A DNA stretch of 64,000 bases from Pseudomonas sp. GV085 (GTDB lineage: Bacteria > Pseudomonadota > Gammaproteobacteria > Pseudomonadales > Pseudomonadaceae): NCBI RefSeq assembly GCF_003050925.1, contig NZ_QAOV01000008.1, positions 248,001-312,000 on the forward strand. Reading direction: 5' to 3'. Positions 7,682 through 16,949 of this stretch are shown piece after piece. The notes under the pieces were generated by a model that searched no databases, had not been told where the DNA came from, and saw only the letters and a program-made list of their open reading frames with translations. Both the position numbers and the translations under genes were made by a program. The first letter of the stretch is position 1. Each line of letters opens with the position of its first letter.

Positions 7682-8950
7682 TCAGAATCGCCAGGTCATG
7701 TTGCCGCTCAGGGCTTGAATCCAGGCATTGTCGAATTGACCGGAAACTCGATTGCCCGATACGGATTTGGCCTGGTCCACCGGCATGTCGCCGAGCCAGA
7801 CCATGGCCCAGCTGACGTTGATATCGGTGTCCCGGTTCAGCGCATAGGTGGCGCCTGTGGCAATGCGCCAGGATTCGCCCATCGGCACGACCACGCTACG
7901 GTTGCTGTCCGAGACGGCACTGCTGTCGTAGGCTACGCCGACGTTCCACAACCACTGCTCGGTAGCCTGGTATTGCGCGCCAAGGGACAGGTGCCAGGTG
8001 TCCTTGAAGCCGGCGTCGACCGTTGTCGATTGCGCACCAAGGGCCGTGGTGTCGACCTCCACGGCAATGTCGCCGAACTCGGACCAGTCCTGCCAGTTGG
8101 CCGAGGCCAACAGCGCCCATTGCCGGTCCAGTTGCTGGAACAGGCTCAGGGTGACGGTTTGCGGCACCTTCATGTCGAGTTCGGTGTTGGTGTTGTTGAC
8201 TCTCTCGAGCAGACGTCCGTCGCCCTTCACATCGAGCCGGTCCTCGAAGTCCAGGTCGACCTGGCTGGTGTAGGTCAGGCCGATGCGCGTGCCGGGTTGC
8301 GGGGCGTAGATCACGCCGACGTTGGCGCCATAGCCCCAGGTGTTGTCCCTGTACTTGAATTGGCCGTCAGCGCGGTCGGTGAAGCCGAAAGGGGAGCGGT
8401 CGATAGCGGTGTCGGCCTTCAGCATGCCGTACATGGCCTTGATGCCCAGGCCGACCGACCACTGCTCGTTGAAGCGATAAGCCACGCTCGGTACCAGCGA
8501 CAGGCCGAGCAGGCTGGAGTTCTGCGCGAAGTAGCGGCCGGACCAGTCGTTGTCGTAGTTGACTGCCAGGCCGAAGTCACCGTACTGGCCGAAACCGACG
8601 CTCCAGTGCTCGTCCAGTTCATGGCTGATGAAGAAGCTGCCACCGGGAATCGGATCGAGGGCATTGCCACTGCCGCTGCCCGGGGTGTTGGTGCCGGAGT
8701 CACGGTCGAAGCTCAAATCGCCATACAGGACCTGCAAGCCGGCGGTGATTTGCGTGCCCGGCAGGTAGCTCATGCCCGCGGGGTTGCTGGCGATGGTCGA
8801 GGGGCCTTGGGCACGGGCGGCGGCACCGGCGTTGGCGAGGCCGGCGTTATCGGTGCCGATTTCGTAGAGCATGATGCCACCGGCCCAGGCTTGCTGGCAG
8901 CACAGGGCAAGTAGCGCAGAGGCGGGCAGGGTAGCGGTTTTTGTCGGCAT
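7682..8950 (-). CDS. FadL/OmpP1/TodX family outer-membrane channel
   Basis: This 422-residue predicted 14-strand barrel transports hydrophobic molecules across the outer membrane. A signal peptide (about 1-23) is followed by the FadL hallmark region (GTDNAGLANAGAAARAQGPSTIASNPAGMSYL, the family NPA motif), then alternating strands, ending in the aromatic terminus MTWRF. It lies between a periplasmic arylsulfatase and a DUF3313 lipoprotein, on the same strand and closely spaced, so a shared hydrophobic or sulfated substrate is a reasonable inference. The substrate itself is not visible. Confidence 0.9.
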   Translation of the reverse strand: MPTKTATLPASALLALCCQQAWAGGIMLYEIGTDNAGLANAGAAARAQGPSTIASNPAGMSYLPGTQITAGLQVLYGDLSFDRDSGTNTPGSGSGNALDPIPGGSFFISHELDEHWSVGFGQYGDFGLAVNYDNDWSGRYFAQNSSLLGLSLVPSVAYRFNEQWSVGLGIKAMYGMLKADTAIDRSPFGFTDRADGQFKYRDNTWGYGANVGVIYAPQPGTRIGLTYTSQVDLDFEDRLDVKGDGRLLERVNNTNTELDMKVPQTVTLSLFQQLDRQWALLASANWQDWSEFGDIAVEVDTTALGAQSTTVDAGFKDTWHLSLGAQYQATEQWLWNVGVAYDSSAVSDSNRSVVVPMGESWRIATGATYALNRDTDINVSWAMVWLGDMPVDQAKSVSGNRVSGQFDNAWIQALSGNMTWRF

Positions 8951-9019
8951 TGAAATCCCTCAGCAATTGTCCATTTCGAATACGGGTGGACTGCACCAGC
9001 CACCCGTGGATTCGGCTGT

Positions 9020-10633
9020 TTACTTGGCCATCTCTGCCCGAGCCGCGGCGATCTTGGCTTTGACCGAGTCGAGGTTGAAACTCGCGCCTTTTTGCATCGG
9101 CGGGAACTCGATCGCTGTTTCTGCCAGTTTGGCCACCTGCTGCTGGACGAACACGAAACGCCAGAATTGGAACTTGAACCAGTCGAAGTATTGTTGCGAA
9201 CCCTGCGCGGCCTGATTTTCCGGCCAACCCATGCGTTCGAACGGGTCGAGTCGAAGATTGGTCAGGATCGGCACGTCCACAGCAACTTTAGCCCCCAGCC
9301 AGCCACCCGGTTGGTCAATGAAGCGATATTTGTAGTCGTCTATGCGCACTGCACCCAAGGAGCTCTCTCCAAAGTAGAAGACTTCATGCCGGTTCGATGG
9401 ACCTTTTCCGGTGATCATTGGAGTTTGATCATAGCCGTCCAGATGAACTTTGTAGGTGGTGTCGCCCAATTGTTTGCCTTTGAGCAGTTCGGCGGTGATG
9501 TTCGGGTTGCCCGCCGCCGCGACCAGGGTCGGGAACCAGTCCATGCCGGACATGATGCCGTTGGCGACTTGGTTGGCCGGCACCTTGCCCGGCCAGCGAA
9601 TGATCGCCGGCGCCCGGAAGCCACCTTCCATGACCGTGCCTTTGCCCATGGCGAACGGCGTCGTGCCGCCATCGGGCCAGGTGAAGTTTTCCGCACCGTT
9701 GTCGGTGGTGAAAATCACGATGGTGTTGTCGTCCATGCCGTCTTTTTTCAGCTTCGCCAGGACATCGCCGACGACGTCATCGAGCTGCGCCATGCCGGCT
9801 TCCTGTTCCGACCAGCCATTCTCCGAGTTGCGCATGGCTTCGTACTTGTCGGACAGGTGCGTGACGATGTGCATGCGGGTCGGGTTGAGCCAGACGAAGA
9901 ACGGTTTGTTGTCCTGCTTGGCCTTGTCGATGAAAGTGAAGGCCTTGTCGCGAATCTCCTCGTCGACGGTTTTCATCCGCTCCGGATAGAGCGTGCCGGC
10001 GTCTTCGATTTTCTGCTTGCCCACCTTGCCCCAGCGCGGCATTACGGTCGTGTCATCGGTGGTGGTGGCCCAGCTGTGGACCATGTTGCGTGGGCCGACG
10101 CGGTCCAGCAGGTCCTTCGGATAATTGGGGTGCGCCGGGTCTTCCATGGCGTCGAGGTGATAGAGGTAGCCGAAGAATTCGTCGAAACCGTGGACGGTGG
10201 GCAGGAACTGGTTCAGGTCGCCCAAGTGGTTCTTGCCGAACTGGCCGGTGGCATAACCCATGGCCTTGAGTGCGGTCGCGATGGTGACGGCTTCGGCGGG
10301 AATGCCCACGGGCGAGCCGGCCTGGCCGACGGTGGTCATGCCCGTACGAATCGGCAGTTCGCCGGTGATGAAATTGGCGCGTCCGGCGGTGCAACTGGCT
10401 TCGGCGTAATAGTCGGTGAAACGCATGCCTTCATTCGCCAGTTGGTCGAGGTTGGGGGTTCTGCCAGCCATCATGCCCTGGTTGTAGACGCCGATATTCG
10501 ACCAGCCGATATCGTCGCCCATGATCACCAGGATGTTGGGGGACTTGTCAGCGGCCAGGGTCAGGGCGGGTAACGCCATTGCAGACAACAACAGGGGTAG
10601 CGCAAACATCGTGGATAAGGATGTCCGGTTCAT
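9020..10633 (-). CDS. Periplasmic type I sulfatase (arylsulfatase)
   Basis: This 537-residue alkaline-phosphatase-superfamily sulfatase has a signal peptide (about 1-28), the metal site NILVIMGDDIGW, and the formylglycine motif C81-T-A-G-R in ASCTAGRANFITGELPIRTG. Other expected elements follow: GYATGQFGKNHLGD (K-x-H), PFFVWLNPTRMHI, and FTTDNGAE with a C-terminal DGYDQT/PM segment. The motif is C-x-A-x-R rather than the common C-x-P-x-R; a formylglycine-generating enzyme would be needed for maturation and none is in this window. It leads a run with the FadL channel and DUF3313 lipoprotein, suggesting cleavage of a hydrophobic sulfate ester followed by uptake. Confidence 0.9.
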   Translation of the reverse strand: MNRTSLSTMFALPLLLSAMALPALTLAADKSPNILVIMGDDIGWSNIGVYNQGMMAGRTPNLDQLANEGMRFTDYYAEASCTAGRANFITGELPIRTGMTTVGQAGSPVGIPAEAVTIATALKAMGYATGQFGKNHLGDLNQFLPTVHGFDEFFGYLYHLDAMEDPAHPNYPKDLLDRVGPRNMVHSWATTTDDTTVMPRWGKVGKQKIEDAGTLYPERMKTVDEEIRDKAFTFIDKAKQDNKPFFVWLNPTRMHIVTHLSDKYEAMRNSENGWSEQEAGMAQLDDVVGDVLAKLKKDGMDDNTIVIFTTDNGAENFTWPDGGTTPFAMGKGTVMEGGFRAPAIIRWPGKVPANQVANGIMSGMDWFPTLVAAAGNPNITAELLKGKQLGDTTYKVHLDGYDQTPMITGKGPSNRHEVFYFGESSLGAVRIDDYKYRFIDQPGGWLGAKVAVDVPILTNLRLDPFERMGWPENQAAQGSQQYFDWFKFQFWRFVFVQQQVAKLAETAIEFPPMQKGASFNLDSVKAKIAAARAEMAK

Positions 10634-10833
10634 GTCGAGCTCCTGCGTACAAGCGTGAGTAAATCGAGACGAGCCCCCAACCGTCGTTGAAATTCGTAAG
10701 CCCCCGCGAAGAGCGTAGGTTTGAATTGCGAAATATCCAGTAATGGATAGTCAGAAGGTGAGTGTTTCAGGCACTTTGCTGCGAAATGGCGTTGCGGCAA
10801 TGGCGCCATCGGTGGGGAAGGCAGACGCCTGTA

Positions 10834-11373
10834 TCACCAGCGAAACATCGGCAGCGGCCGCAGCGGCGAGCGGATGAGCTGCCGGGCAGACAGCTTTATC
10901 AGCATCGAGTGAAAACCATGATCGGGAAAGGTCGCCTGCACGGTTTTGATGAAGCTTCGGGGCAAGCCGAAACGCACCAGTCCCAGGGACACATCCACCA
11001 GATCGGCCTGGCGGAAGGGTTCGACACTGTTGGCGAAAGCGCCGCGATACCGGCGCAGCTTGTGATGCTCAAGTATCAACGCGCTGACTTCATCCTTCAG
11101 TTCCGGCCGTTGCTGGCTGTCGAGGTACTCGATGGCCAGAGCAATGGACGGGGGCAGGTAGTCGAGGGTGTCATCGGTCCAGATACCCAGGTCATGAAAC
11201 GCCGCCGCGATTTGTACGGCTTGCGAGGGCAGGCCTTCGGCACCGCTGAGGGCACCATGGAAATTCAGCACCCGGTAAATGTGGTTGCGGTAGCCCTGCA
11301 GGTCGGCACCGATGGCCAGGGCGTACGTGGTGAGAATCTTGTCGGTGAGGGGGAATTCGAGGAGAGGTTTCAT
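10834..11373 (-). CDS. HD-domain phosphohydrolase-like protein
   Basis: This 179-residue protein has an N-terminal histidine (NHIYRVLNFH), the HD pair in AAAFHDLGIWTDDTLDYL, and a later EHHKLRRY, which together fit an HD metal-binding domain. The substrate is unknown. Its ATG overlaps the stop of the upstream 11373-11774 gene (ATGA), so both are coupled. No other partner is adjacent; the sulfatase gene lies 200 bp further downstream on the same strand and may be a separate unit. Confidence 0.78.
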   Translation of the reverse strand: MKPLLEFPLTDKILTTYALAIGADLQGYRNHIYRVLNFHGALSGAEGLPSQAVQIAAAFHDLGIWTDDTLDYLPPSIALAIEYLDSQQRPELKDEVSALILEHHKLRRYRGAFANSVEPFRQADLVDVSLGLVRFGLPRSFIKTVQATFPDHGFHSMLIKLSARQLIRSPLRPLPMFRW

Positions 11374-11774
11374 CAGGCGTCACGCAACAGGTCGTTGGCA
11401 TTGAGCAGTTCGTAGGCAATCTCCGGGCGCTTTTCCATGGCTCGGCGAATGGCGGCGGGGATGTTGGCGCGGGTCTTGCGGCACAGCCCTGGCAGTTCGC
11501 CAACCTGGATGCCGATGCCGCGCATGGTGCGCACTTCATTGAAGCCGGGGGCGATGTTCACGCGGATACCCAACTGTTCGAACATGCGCCGTCGCACGTG
11601 CTCAAGATCGCTCAGGCTCTGCAGGTTTTCCAGACGTTCGATCAGGCGTTTTTCTTCGTTGCGGGTCAGAAACAGGATGCGCAGGTCCGCCCCCGGTGTT
11701 TCCAGCAACGGGTCACGCCCGCAGTCGCAGGCGCCGGGCGGGCAGGGTGAGCGGATCGCAGCGGTGGTGGTCAT
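11373..11774 (-). CDS. Conserved protein with CPPGACDCGRD motif, unknown function
   Basis: This 133-residue product has an N-terminal CPPGACDCGRDPLLE cysteine cluster, then a charged, helical central part (LTRNEEKRLIERLENLQSLSDLEHVRRRM) and a basic C-terminus. Databases sometimes label such Pseudomonas proteins as ribosomal S3AE-like, but I see nothing ribosomal in the sequence. I chose the ATG at 11774 over the TTG at 11783. It is translationally coupled to the HD-domain gene. The cysteines might bind a metal. Confidence 0.7.
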   Translation of the reverse strand: MTTTAAIRSPCPPGACDCGRDPLLETPGADLRILFLTRNEEKRLIERLENLQSLSDLEHVRRRMFEQLGIRVNIAPGFNEVRTMRGIGIQVGELPGLCRKTRANIPAAIRRAMEKRPEIAYELLNANDLLRDA

Positions 11775-11841
11775 GGGGATCAATCATAGAGCGCTGTGAT
11801 CGAATTTGCCCATAGGGATTTGTGGGGGCGATGCAAAGCAA

Positions 11842-11931
11842 TGTAGGAGCGAGCCTGCTCGCGATGGCGTCGTGTCAGGCAACAGTGATGTTGGCTGCAA
11901 AAACGCTATCGCGAGCAGGCTCGCTCCCACA
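11842..11931. repeat. REPIN
   Basis: Inverted REP arms (TGTAGGAGCGAGCCTGCTCGCGATGG and the matching inverse ending CTCCCACA) surround about 35 bp. It lies between the divergent 11774 start and the 3' end of the decarboxylase gene. Confidence 0.9.
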
Positions 11932-11955
11932 GGGGTTGCGGTGAACCTGCCTGGC

Positions 11956-14241
11956 TTATTTCAATACCAGCATCCGATAAACGCCGTCTTCGACTTCGAT
12001 CCCGTGGGTGTCATGGGTGAAGCCGGGGAAGGATTTATCGAAGGCTTCCAGTGCCTTGAGATACGCCAGCAACGGACCGTCCGCAGGCCCTGCGTTCTCA
12101 CCCGGCATGAGCAACGGGATGCCAGGCGGGTAGGGCACGATACCGGTGGCGGCAAGGCGCCCGGCAGCTTCGTTGAGAGTCACCAGCTCGATGTCGTTGC
12201 GCACCAGTTTTTCGTAGGCCTCCACCGGGCTGAACTCGGCTTTCGGCAGGGTGCCGAAGGCCTGGGACATGTTGGCGGTGGTCTTGTGTTTTTTCATGGC
12301 GGCGAAGATTTCGTCGGCCAGATCCTTCAGGCCCATGCCGGCATAGCGTCGCTGGTTGGCGTTGTACAGATCGGGCAGGCACAGCTCGAGCTCGGCGTTG
12401 TCGTCGTAATCGCGCTTGAAGTCGAGCAGGGCATTGAGCAGCGTGCCCCATTTGCCTTTGGTGATGCCGATGGAGAACAGGAACAGGATGGTGAAGTCGG
12501 TGGTTTTCTCGACCACGATACCCTGGCGACCCAGGTACGCGGTGACCACGCAGGCGGGGATGCCGTTGGCGAGCAGGTTGCCGTCGTCGCCCATGCCCGG
12601 GGCAAGTACCGAAACCTTGATCGGGTCGAGCATGCAGTAGCCGTCTTCGATGTCGCCGAAACCATGCCATACCGCGTTCGGGTGCAGGACCCAGCAGTTC
12701 GGGTCGGTTTTAAGCGTAGCCGGGTCGACCTCATGGAACGGCACGGTCGCTGCGCCAACCTGTACGGTCGGCGGCTGCCAGCAGGTGAAGAACCAGTCAT
12801 CCTTGCTCAGCATCTCGTTGTGCATGCGCGAGAGCACCTGGCGGAAGCTGATGGCCTCTTCAATCGACTCGTTGGTGAGGATCTGCCCGCTCGGCGCTTC
12901 CATCATCGCCGAACTGACGTCGCAGGACGCCATGATCGCGTAGTTCGGCGAGGTCGAGGCGTGCATCATGTACGACTCGTTGAAGCGCGCATGTTCGATC
13001 GGGTTACGGCCGTCACGTACGTGGATCATCGAGGCCTGGGACAGGGCGGCCAGTAACTTGTGGGTCGACTGGGTGGCGAACACGGTCGGCTTGGATTTGT
13101 CGTGATCGGCCGGGTTGCCGTGCATGGCATGGCGTCCGCTGTACAGCGGGTTGAAGCGCGCATAACCGTACCAGGCTTCGTCGAAGTGCAGACGGTCGAC
13201 ACTTTCGCCCAGCAGCTCTTCGACACGGGTGACGTTGTAGGTCAGGCCGTCATAGGTGGAGTTGGTGACAATGGCGTGCACCGGCGTCGGGTCGATGCCT
13301 TCCTTGACCAGCGGGTTGTTGGCGATGGCGGCTTTCACGCCTTCGGCGCTCAGGGTCTGCGGCAGGATCGGGCCGATGATGCCGTAGCGGTTGCGGGTCG
13401 GCACCAGGTAGGTCGGAATCGCCCCGGACAGGGTCATCGCATGTTCGGCGGACTTGTGGCAATTGCGGTCGCACAGGGCGATCTGATTGCGCGTGACGCT
13501 GGCCATGAGGATGACGCGGTTGGACATCGACGAACCGTTGGTCACGTAGTACGTGCGGTGCGCGCCAAAGACCTTGGCGGCATAGCGTTCGCCCTGGCCG
13601 ATCGGGCCGCTGTGATCGAGCAGGGAGCCCAGTTCGCCGACCGAGATCGACAGGTCGGAACGCAGCAGGTTTTCGCCGAAGAACTCGTAGAAGGCCCGGC
13701 CTGCGGTGCTTTTCAGGAATGCCGTGCCACCGGCATGCCCAGGGGTGTGCCACGAGTATTCATAGTTGCGGGCAAACTTCACCAGCGCGCCGAACATTGG
13801 CGGCAGGGCGGCCTGGCGATAGCGTTCGATGGCCGCCAGGATGCGCCCGCTGAGGAAACGGGAGGTGTCCTCGGGCAGCCAGATGAAGTCGTCGGCGTGT
13901 TGCATGACCAATAACGGAATGGTCGACGCGGTGGTACGGTCGCTGATCAGAAACACCGGTACCCGGGTGTTGCGCTCGCGCAGCTTGACCAGCAATCGGG
14001 TGCAGTCGGCGTGGCCTTCGCTGGTGTCCATTTCCCATCGGATGATCACACATTGAATGGCCGGGTCCGAACGCAGGATCGATGCAGCATCGATGAGGCT
14101 TTCCGAAGCCAGTACGCTGACACCACGGCCCTCTACGTCGTGGACCAGTTGATCCAGGGCGCGGCCGAACACCGTTCGCTTGTCCGGCGGACTGCTGACC
14201 AGTAGCGCCAGCATGCCCAGCGAGTGTTTATATTCCGTCAT
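11956..14241 (-). CDS. ldcA: Orn/Lys/Arg decarboxylase, LdcA-like
   Basis: This 761-residue PLP enzyme is of fold-type I. An N-terminal wing (response-regulator-like, about 1-130) is followed by the PLP core with WHTPGHAGG (166-172), the HFDEAWYGY aspartate (about 354) and the Schiff-base lysine K395 in ATQSTHKLL, then a C-terminal domain. Cadaverine, agmatine or putrescine would be the product. Length and the partner antiporter match the P. aeruginosa lysine decarboxylase locus (PA1818-PA1819), so lysine is the likely substrate; sequence alone does not settle this. It overlaps the antiporter gene by 4 bp and is the downstream cistron. Confidence 0.85.
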   Translation of the reverse strand: MTEYKHSLGMLALLVSSPPDKRTVFGRALDQLVHDVEGRGVSVLASESLIDAASILRSDPAIQCVIIRWEMDTSEGHADCTRLLVKLRERNTRVPVFLISDRTTASTIPLLVMQHADDFIWLPEDTSRFLSGRILAAIERYRQAALPPMFGALVKFARNYEYSWHTPGHAGGTAFLKSTAGRAFYEFFGENLLRSDLSISVGELGSLLDHSGPIGQGERYAAKVFGAHRTYYVTNGSSMSNRVILMASVTRNQIALCDRNCHKSAEHAMTLSGAIPTYLVPTRNRYGIIGPILPQTLSAEGVKAAIANNPLVKEGIDPTPVHAIVTNSTYDGLTYNVTRVEELLGESVDRLHFDEAWYGYARFNPLYSGRHAMHGNPADHDKSKPTVFATQSTHKLLAALSQASMIHVRDGRNPIEHARFNESYMMHASTSPNYAIMASCDVSSAMMEAPSGQILTNESIEEAISFRQVLSRMHNEMLSKDDWFFTCWQPPTVQVGAATVPFHEVDPATLKTDPNCWVLHPNAVWHGFGDIEDGYCMLDPIKVSVLAPGMGDDGNLLANGIPACVVTAYLGRQGIVVEKTTDFTILFLFSIGITKGKWGTLLNALLDFKRDYDDNAELELCLPDLYNANQRRYAGMGLKDLADEIFAAMKKHKTTANMSQAFGTLPKAEFSPVEAYEKLVRNDIELVTLNEAAGRLAATGIVPYPPGIPLLMPGENAGPADGPLLAYLKALEAFDKSFPGFTHDTHGIEVEDGVYRMLVLK

Positions 14242-15647
14242 GCTTGAACCTCCATAATGACTGCATTCAGATTGTTCACCGGCACTGGCTCGGCAGTGAG
14301 GTGCTGCGCGCTGACGGTTTGCGTCGGTACGCTGTTGTTGAGTGCTTCGAGGCGGATCAGACGGTTGTTGACGAAGCCGAACAGGGTGTAACCAGCGATG
14401 GTCGCCACGCCGCCCAGCATCAGCGCCTGCTCACCGGAGCTGTACAGCGCCAGGTAGCTGTAGGCCGCCGCGATCAGGGCAATGACGTTGGTCGCCAGCG
14501 CCTTGCCTTCCGGTACGTTGGAGACTTTCTGCATGGTCATCAGCGCGGCCATGGACAGGATGTAAGGCACCAGGTTGGTCACCACCGCGAGGTTGACCAG
14601 GGTGTCGAACTGCTTGCTCAGGTCGGGACTGATGGTGAGCAGGGCCAGCGCGGTCTGTGCGGCGAGCAGTACCAGCATGCCGACAATCGGCGTTCCCGCT
14701 TTGTTGGCCTTGGCGAAGATCGACAGGAAGTAACCGGTGTCCGCCGAGCTTTTGTACACCTGGGCAATGGTGAACTGCCAACCCAGCAGCGAACCGATGC
14801 AGGCGAGTACCATGGCCGCCATCACGATGTCCCCGACCATCGGGGTGAACATCTTGGCGAACACCAGGCCGAACGGTGCGGTGGACGCGACCAGTTCTTC
14901 GTTGCCGACGATACCGAAGATGACGTTGGTGGAGACGATGTAGATCACCGCCGCACCCAAGGTGCCGCCCAACACGGCAATCGGTACATTGCGCTCAGGG
15001 TTTTCCACCGCATCGGTGTTGGCGCAAGCCGATTCCAGACCGAGGAAGGCCCACAGGGTGATCGCCACCGAGGCGCCGGCCGCTTCGAACCAGCCCTTGT
15101 CGTGGGGGTTCCAGCCAGCGGCGTAAACGCTGCTGTCGAACCAGAACCAGCCCACCGTGGATACCAGCACCACCGGAGCAATCACACCCCAGACTGTGAT
15201 CGCACCGATCCGGCCGGTAATGCTCGCGCCGCCAAAGTTGGCGAAAGTGGTGATCCATAACAAGGCAATGGTGGCCAGGCCTACTTGCAGCGAATCGAGT
15301 TTTATCCCGAACAACACCTGGATATAACCAACCGCAGTAATACTGATCGCGACGTTGGCAATCAACAGCGACAGACCGTAGGTGTAGTTGGTGATGTAGT
15401 TACCCGCTTTACCAAATGTGTATTCGGCATAACCGCCCATGCCGCCGGTCTTGCGGCTGAGCATCCCGCATCGCGCAAAGGCGTAGGCCAGAGCGAGGGA
15501 ACCGGTGGCAGTCACCAGCCAGGAGAGGATCGAAATTGCACCGACTTCCGCGAGTTTCGTCGGTAGCAGCACAATGCCGGAGCCCAACATGTTGACGGCG
15601 GTCAACATTGTCAGTTGCCCCACACTCATTTTCTTTGCGACTGACAT
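14238..15647 (-). CDS. APC-family amino acid/diamine antiporter
   Basis: This 469-residue permease has about 12 membrane helices and the APC opening LTMLTAVNMLGSGIVLLP (the G-S-G substrate loop) plus GGMGGYAEYTFGKAGNY. It resembles PotE/CadB-type antiporters, which swap external amino acid for internal diamine. It is the first cistron of the operon with the Orn/Lys/Arg decarboxylase, giving a classic acid-consuming decarboxylation and export pair. The start has a usable ribosome site, and about 180 bp of divergent leader separates it from the gene at 15830. Confidence 0.88.
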   Translation of the reverse strand: MSVAKKMSVGQLTMLTAVNMLGSGIVLLPTKLAEVGAISILSWLVTATGSLALAYAFARCGMLSRKTGGMGGYAEYTFGKAGNYITNYTYGLSLLIANVAISITAVGYIQVLFGIKLDSLQVGLATIALLWITTFANFGGASITGRIGAITVWGVIAPVVLVSTVGWFWFDSSVYAAGWNPHDKGWFEAAGASVAITLWAFLGLESACANTDAVENPERNVPIAVLGGTLGAAVIYIVSTNVIFGIVGNEELVASTAPFGLVFAKMFTPMVGDIVMAAMVLACIGSLLGWQFTIAQVYKSSADTGYFLSIFAKANKAGTPIVGMLVLLAAQTALALLTISPDLSKQFDTLVNLAVVTNLVPYILSMAALMTMQKVSNVPEGKALATNVIALIAAAYSYLALYSSGEQALMLGGVATIAGYTLFGFVNNRLIRLEALNNSVPTQTVSAQHLTAEPVPVNNLNAVIMEVQA

Positions 15648-15829
15648 TCCGTTGCCTCACTTAGTTGGCGATTGAGAGTCATAGCTATAGCAAAGGATTG
15701 AAAACTCGCAAGAAATGACATTGCCCATCTCTTTTTCGAATTAATTTGCAGAAAAGGCACGATGCTGGCCCCCAAGTTTAAAAATCCTCAGCAAAATTAG
15801 TTCATTTTCAGCCAGTTAAATAGGTCAAG

Positions 15830-16159
15830 ATGCGCAAGACATGGATCGCGTTAATCCCGCTGATAGTTGCGGGTGTAGCCAATTCGGCTCAAGCAAAAGA
15901 ACTGGCCGGCAATGATCAGTACATGTGCAGCTGGGGCGCGGGCACCGCTGCAAGGGCACAGGAACTCAAGCTTTCAGGCGTTTCTCTGTATGCCGCCCGC
16001 CAGAAAATCCAGGCCTACAAGTTCGCCAAAACCTGGATGCGCATGATGGCACTTGGCATTACAGAGCAAACTTATGACAGTCCGTCGAGATTCAAACCGA
16101 CTGCTGTACGGCAGAGCTTTTATGAGGACTGCGTCAGGTACAAGTTGGCGCGTAAATAA
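15830..16159 (+). CDS. Small exported protein, unknown
   Basis: This 109-residue product has a signal peptide (about 1-22, ending NSAQA) and a mature helical part with two cysteines (MCSWGAGTAARAQ and YEDCVRYK). I know of no named domain. The cysteine positions suggest one disulfide in the periplasm. It is divergent from the antiporter gene and stands alone before ohr. Confidence 0.72.
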   Translation: MRKTWIALIPLIVAGVANSAQAKELAGNDQYMCSWGAGTAARAQELKLSGVSLYAARQKIQAYKFAKTWMRMMALGITEQTYDSPSRFKPTAVRQSFYEDCVRYKLARK

Positions 16160-16283
16160 AGAAGAAACGGACGCTGGTCGGATCGACCACGGTGTGGGCG
16201 TGTGACGTCTATATTGATTGACCATCCCTGCGTCCGGATGGGGTGTTAATACCGGATTCTTACAACTCAATCAGGAGGTCACC

Positions 16284-16700
16284 ATGAACCACATCGATAA
16301 AGTGTTGTACACCGCCAAAACCCACACCACCGGCGGGCGTGACGGCGCGTCCCGCAGCTCCGACGGAGTTCTCGATGTGAAGCTGTCGTCGCCAGGTGCG
16401 GGCGGTGGCGGTACTAACCCCGAGCAACTGTTCTCTGCCGGATGGTCAGCCTGTTTTATCGGCGCCATGCAGGTTGCGGCCAGGGAAATGAAAGTGGCGT
16501 TGCCCAAGGATGTGGCCGTCGATGCCGAAGTCGACCTGGGCACCAATGAAGGCGGCTACCTGCTCCAGGCGCGGCTCAATGTCAGCCTGCCAGGACTGGA
16601 TCGCGAAACCGCGCAGAAAATCGTCGACACCGGGCACCAGTACTGCCCGTACTCGAAAGCCACGCGCAACAACATCAACGTCGTGCTCAAGCTGGTTTGA
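16284..16700 (+). CDS. ohr: Organic hydroperoxide resistance protein (Ohr/OsmC)
   Basis: This 138-residue thiol peroxidase reduces organic hydroperoxides, usually with lipoylated partners. The catalytic cysteines are visible: one in GWSACFIGAM and one in YCPYSKATRNNI, with the family arginine in GGRDGASRSSDG. The Ohr subclass opening (LYTAKTHTTGGRDG) and the NPEQLFSAG motif are present. The start at 16284 has AGGAGG just upstream; a longer frame from 16218 is unlikely. In many bacteria OhrR represses this gene, but no ohrR is adjacent. A strong inverted repeat follows the stop. Confidence 0.92.
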   Translation: MNHIDKVLYTAKTHTTGGRDGASRSSDGVLDVKLSSPGAGGGGTNPEQLFSAGWSACFIGAMQVAAREMKVALPKDVAVDAEVDLGTNEGGYLLQARLNVSLPGLDRETAQKIVDTGHQYCPYSKATRNNINVVLKLV

Positions 16701-16712
16701 GTTGACATGAAA

Positions 16713-16750
16713 AGGTCTTGGCGAACGACAGGGAGTTGTCGCCAAGACCT
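16713..16750. terminator. Inverted repeat after ohr, likely transcript end
   Basis: AGGTCTTGGCGA at 16713-16724 pairs perfectly with TCGCCAAGACCT at 16739-16750 (12-bp stem, 14-base loop), 12 bp after the ohr stop. No T-run follows, so it may be a processing or stability hairpin rather than a full intrinsic terminator. Confidence 0.5.
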
Positions 16751-16818
16751 GAAAGGCTCGCTCCCACAAATAAATATTGTGGCCCGCCGCGGGATTGGCG
16801 TTCACTGCAGATCAAAAC

Positions 16819-16922
16819 TGTGGGAGCGAGCCTGCTCGCGATAGCGGTGGGTCAGCCAATATCTCTGTTGGATGTGCCTGCCCCTTCGTCGGATCGCCGC
16901 CCGGAGCAGGCTCGCTCCCACA
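16819..16922. repeat. REPIN with variant right arm
   Basis: The left arm is standard (TGTGGGAGCGAGCCTGCTCGCGAT). The right arm reads TCGGATCGCCGCCCGGAGCAGGC before CTCGCTCCCACA, a variant also seen (inverted) at about 34390 and 51260. Confidence 0.8.
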
Positions 16923-16949
16923 GGTTCTGTGTTTTAACTGACGGAGCAA

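Noticed and set aside
11956..14241. Biodegradative arginine decarboxylase (AdiA) for the decarboxylase
   Set aside because: Family members are hard to separate by eye; length and partner fit the Pseudomonas LdcA locus better, so kept as LdcA-like with reserve.
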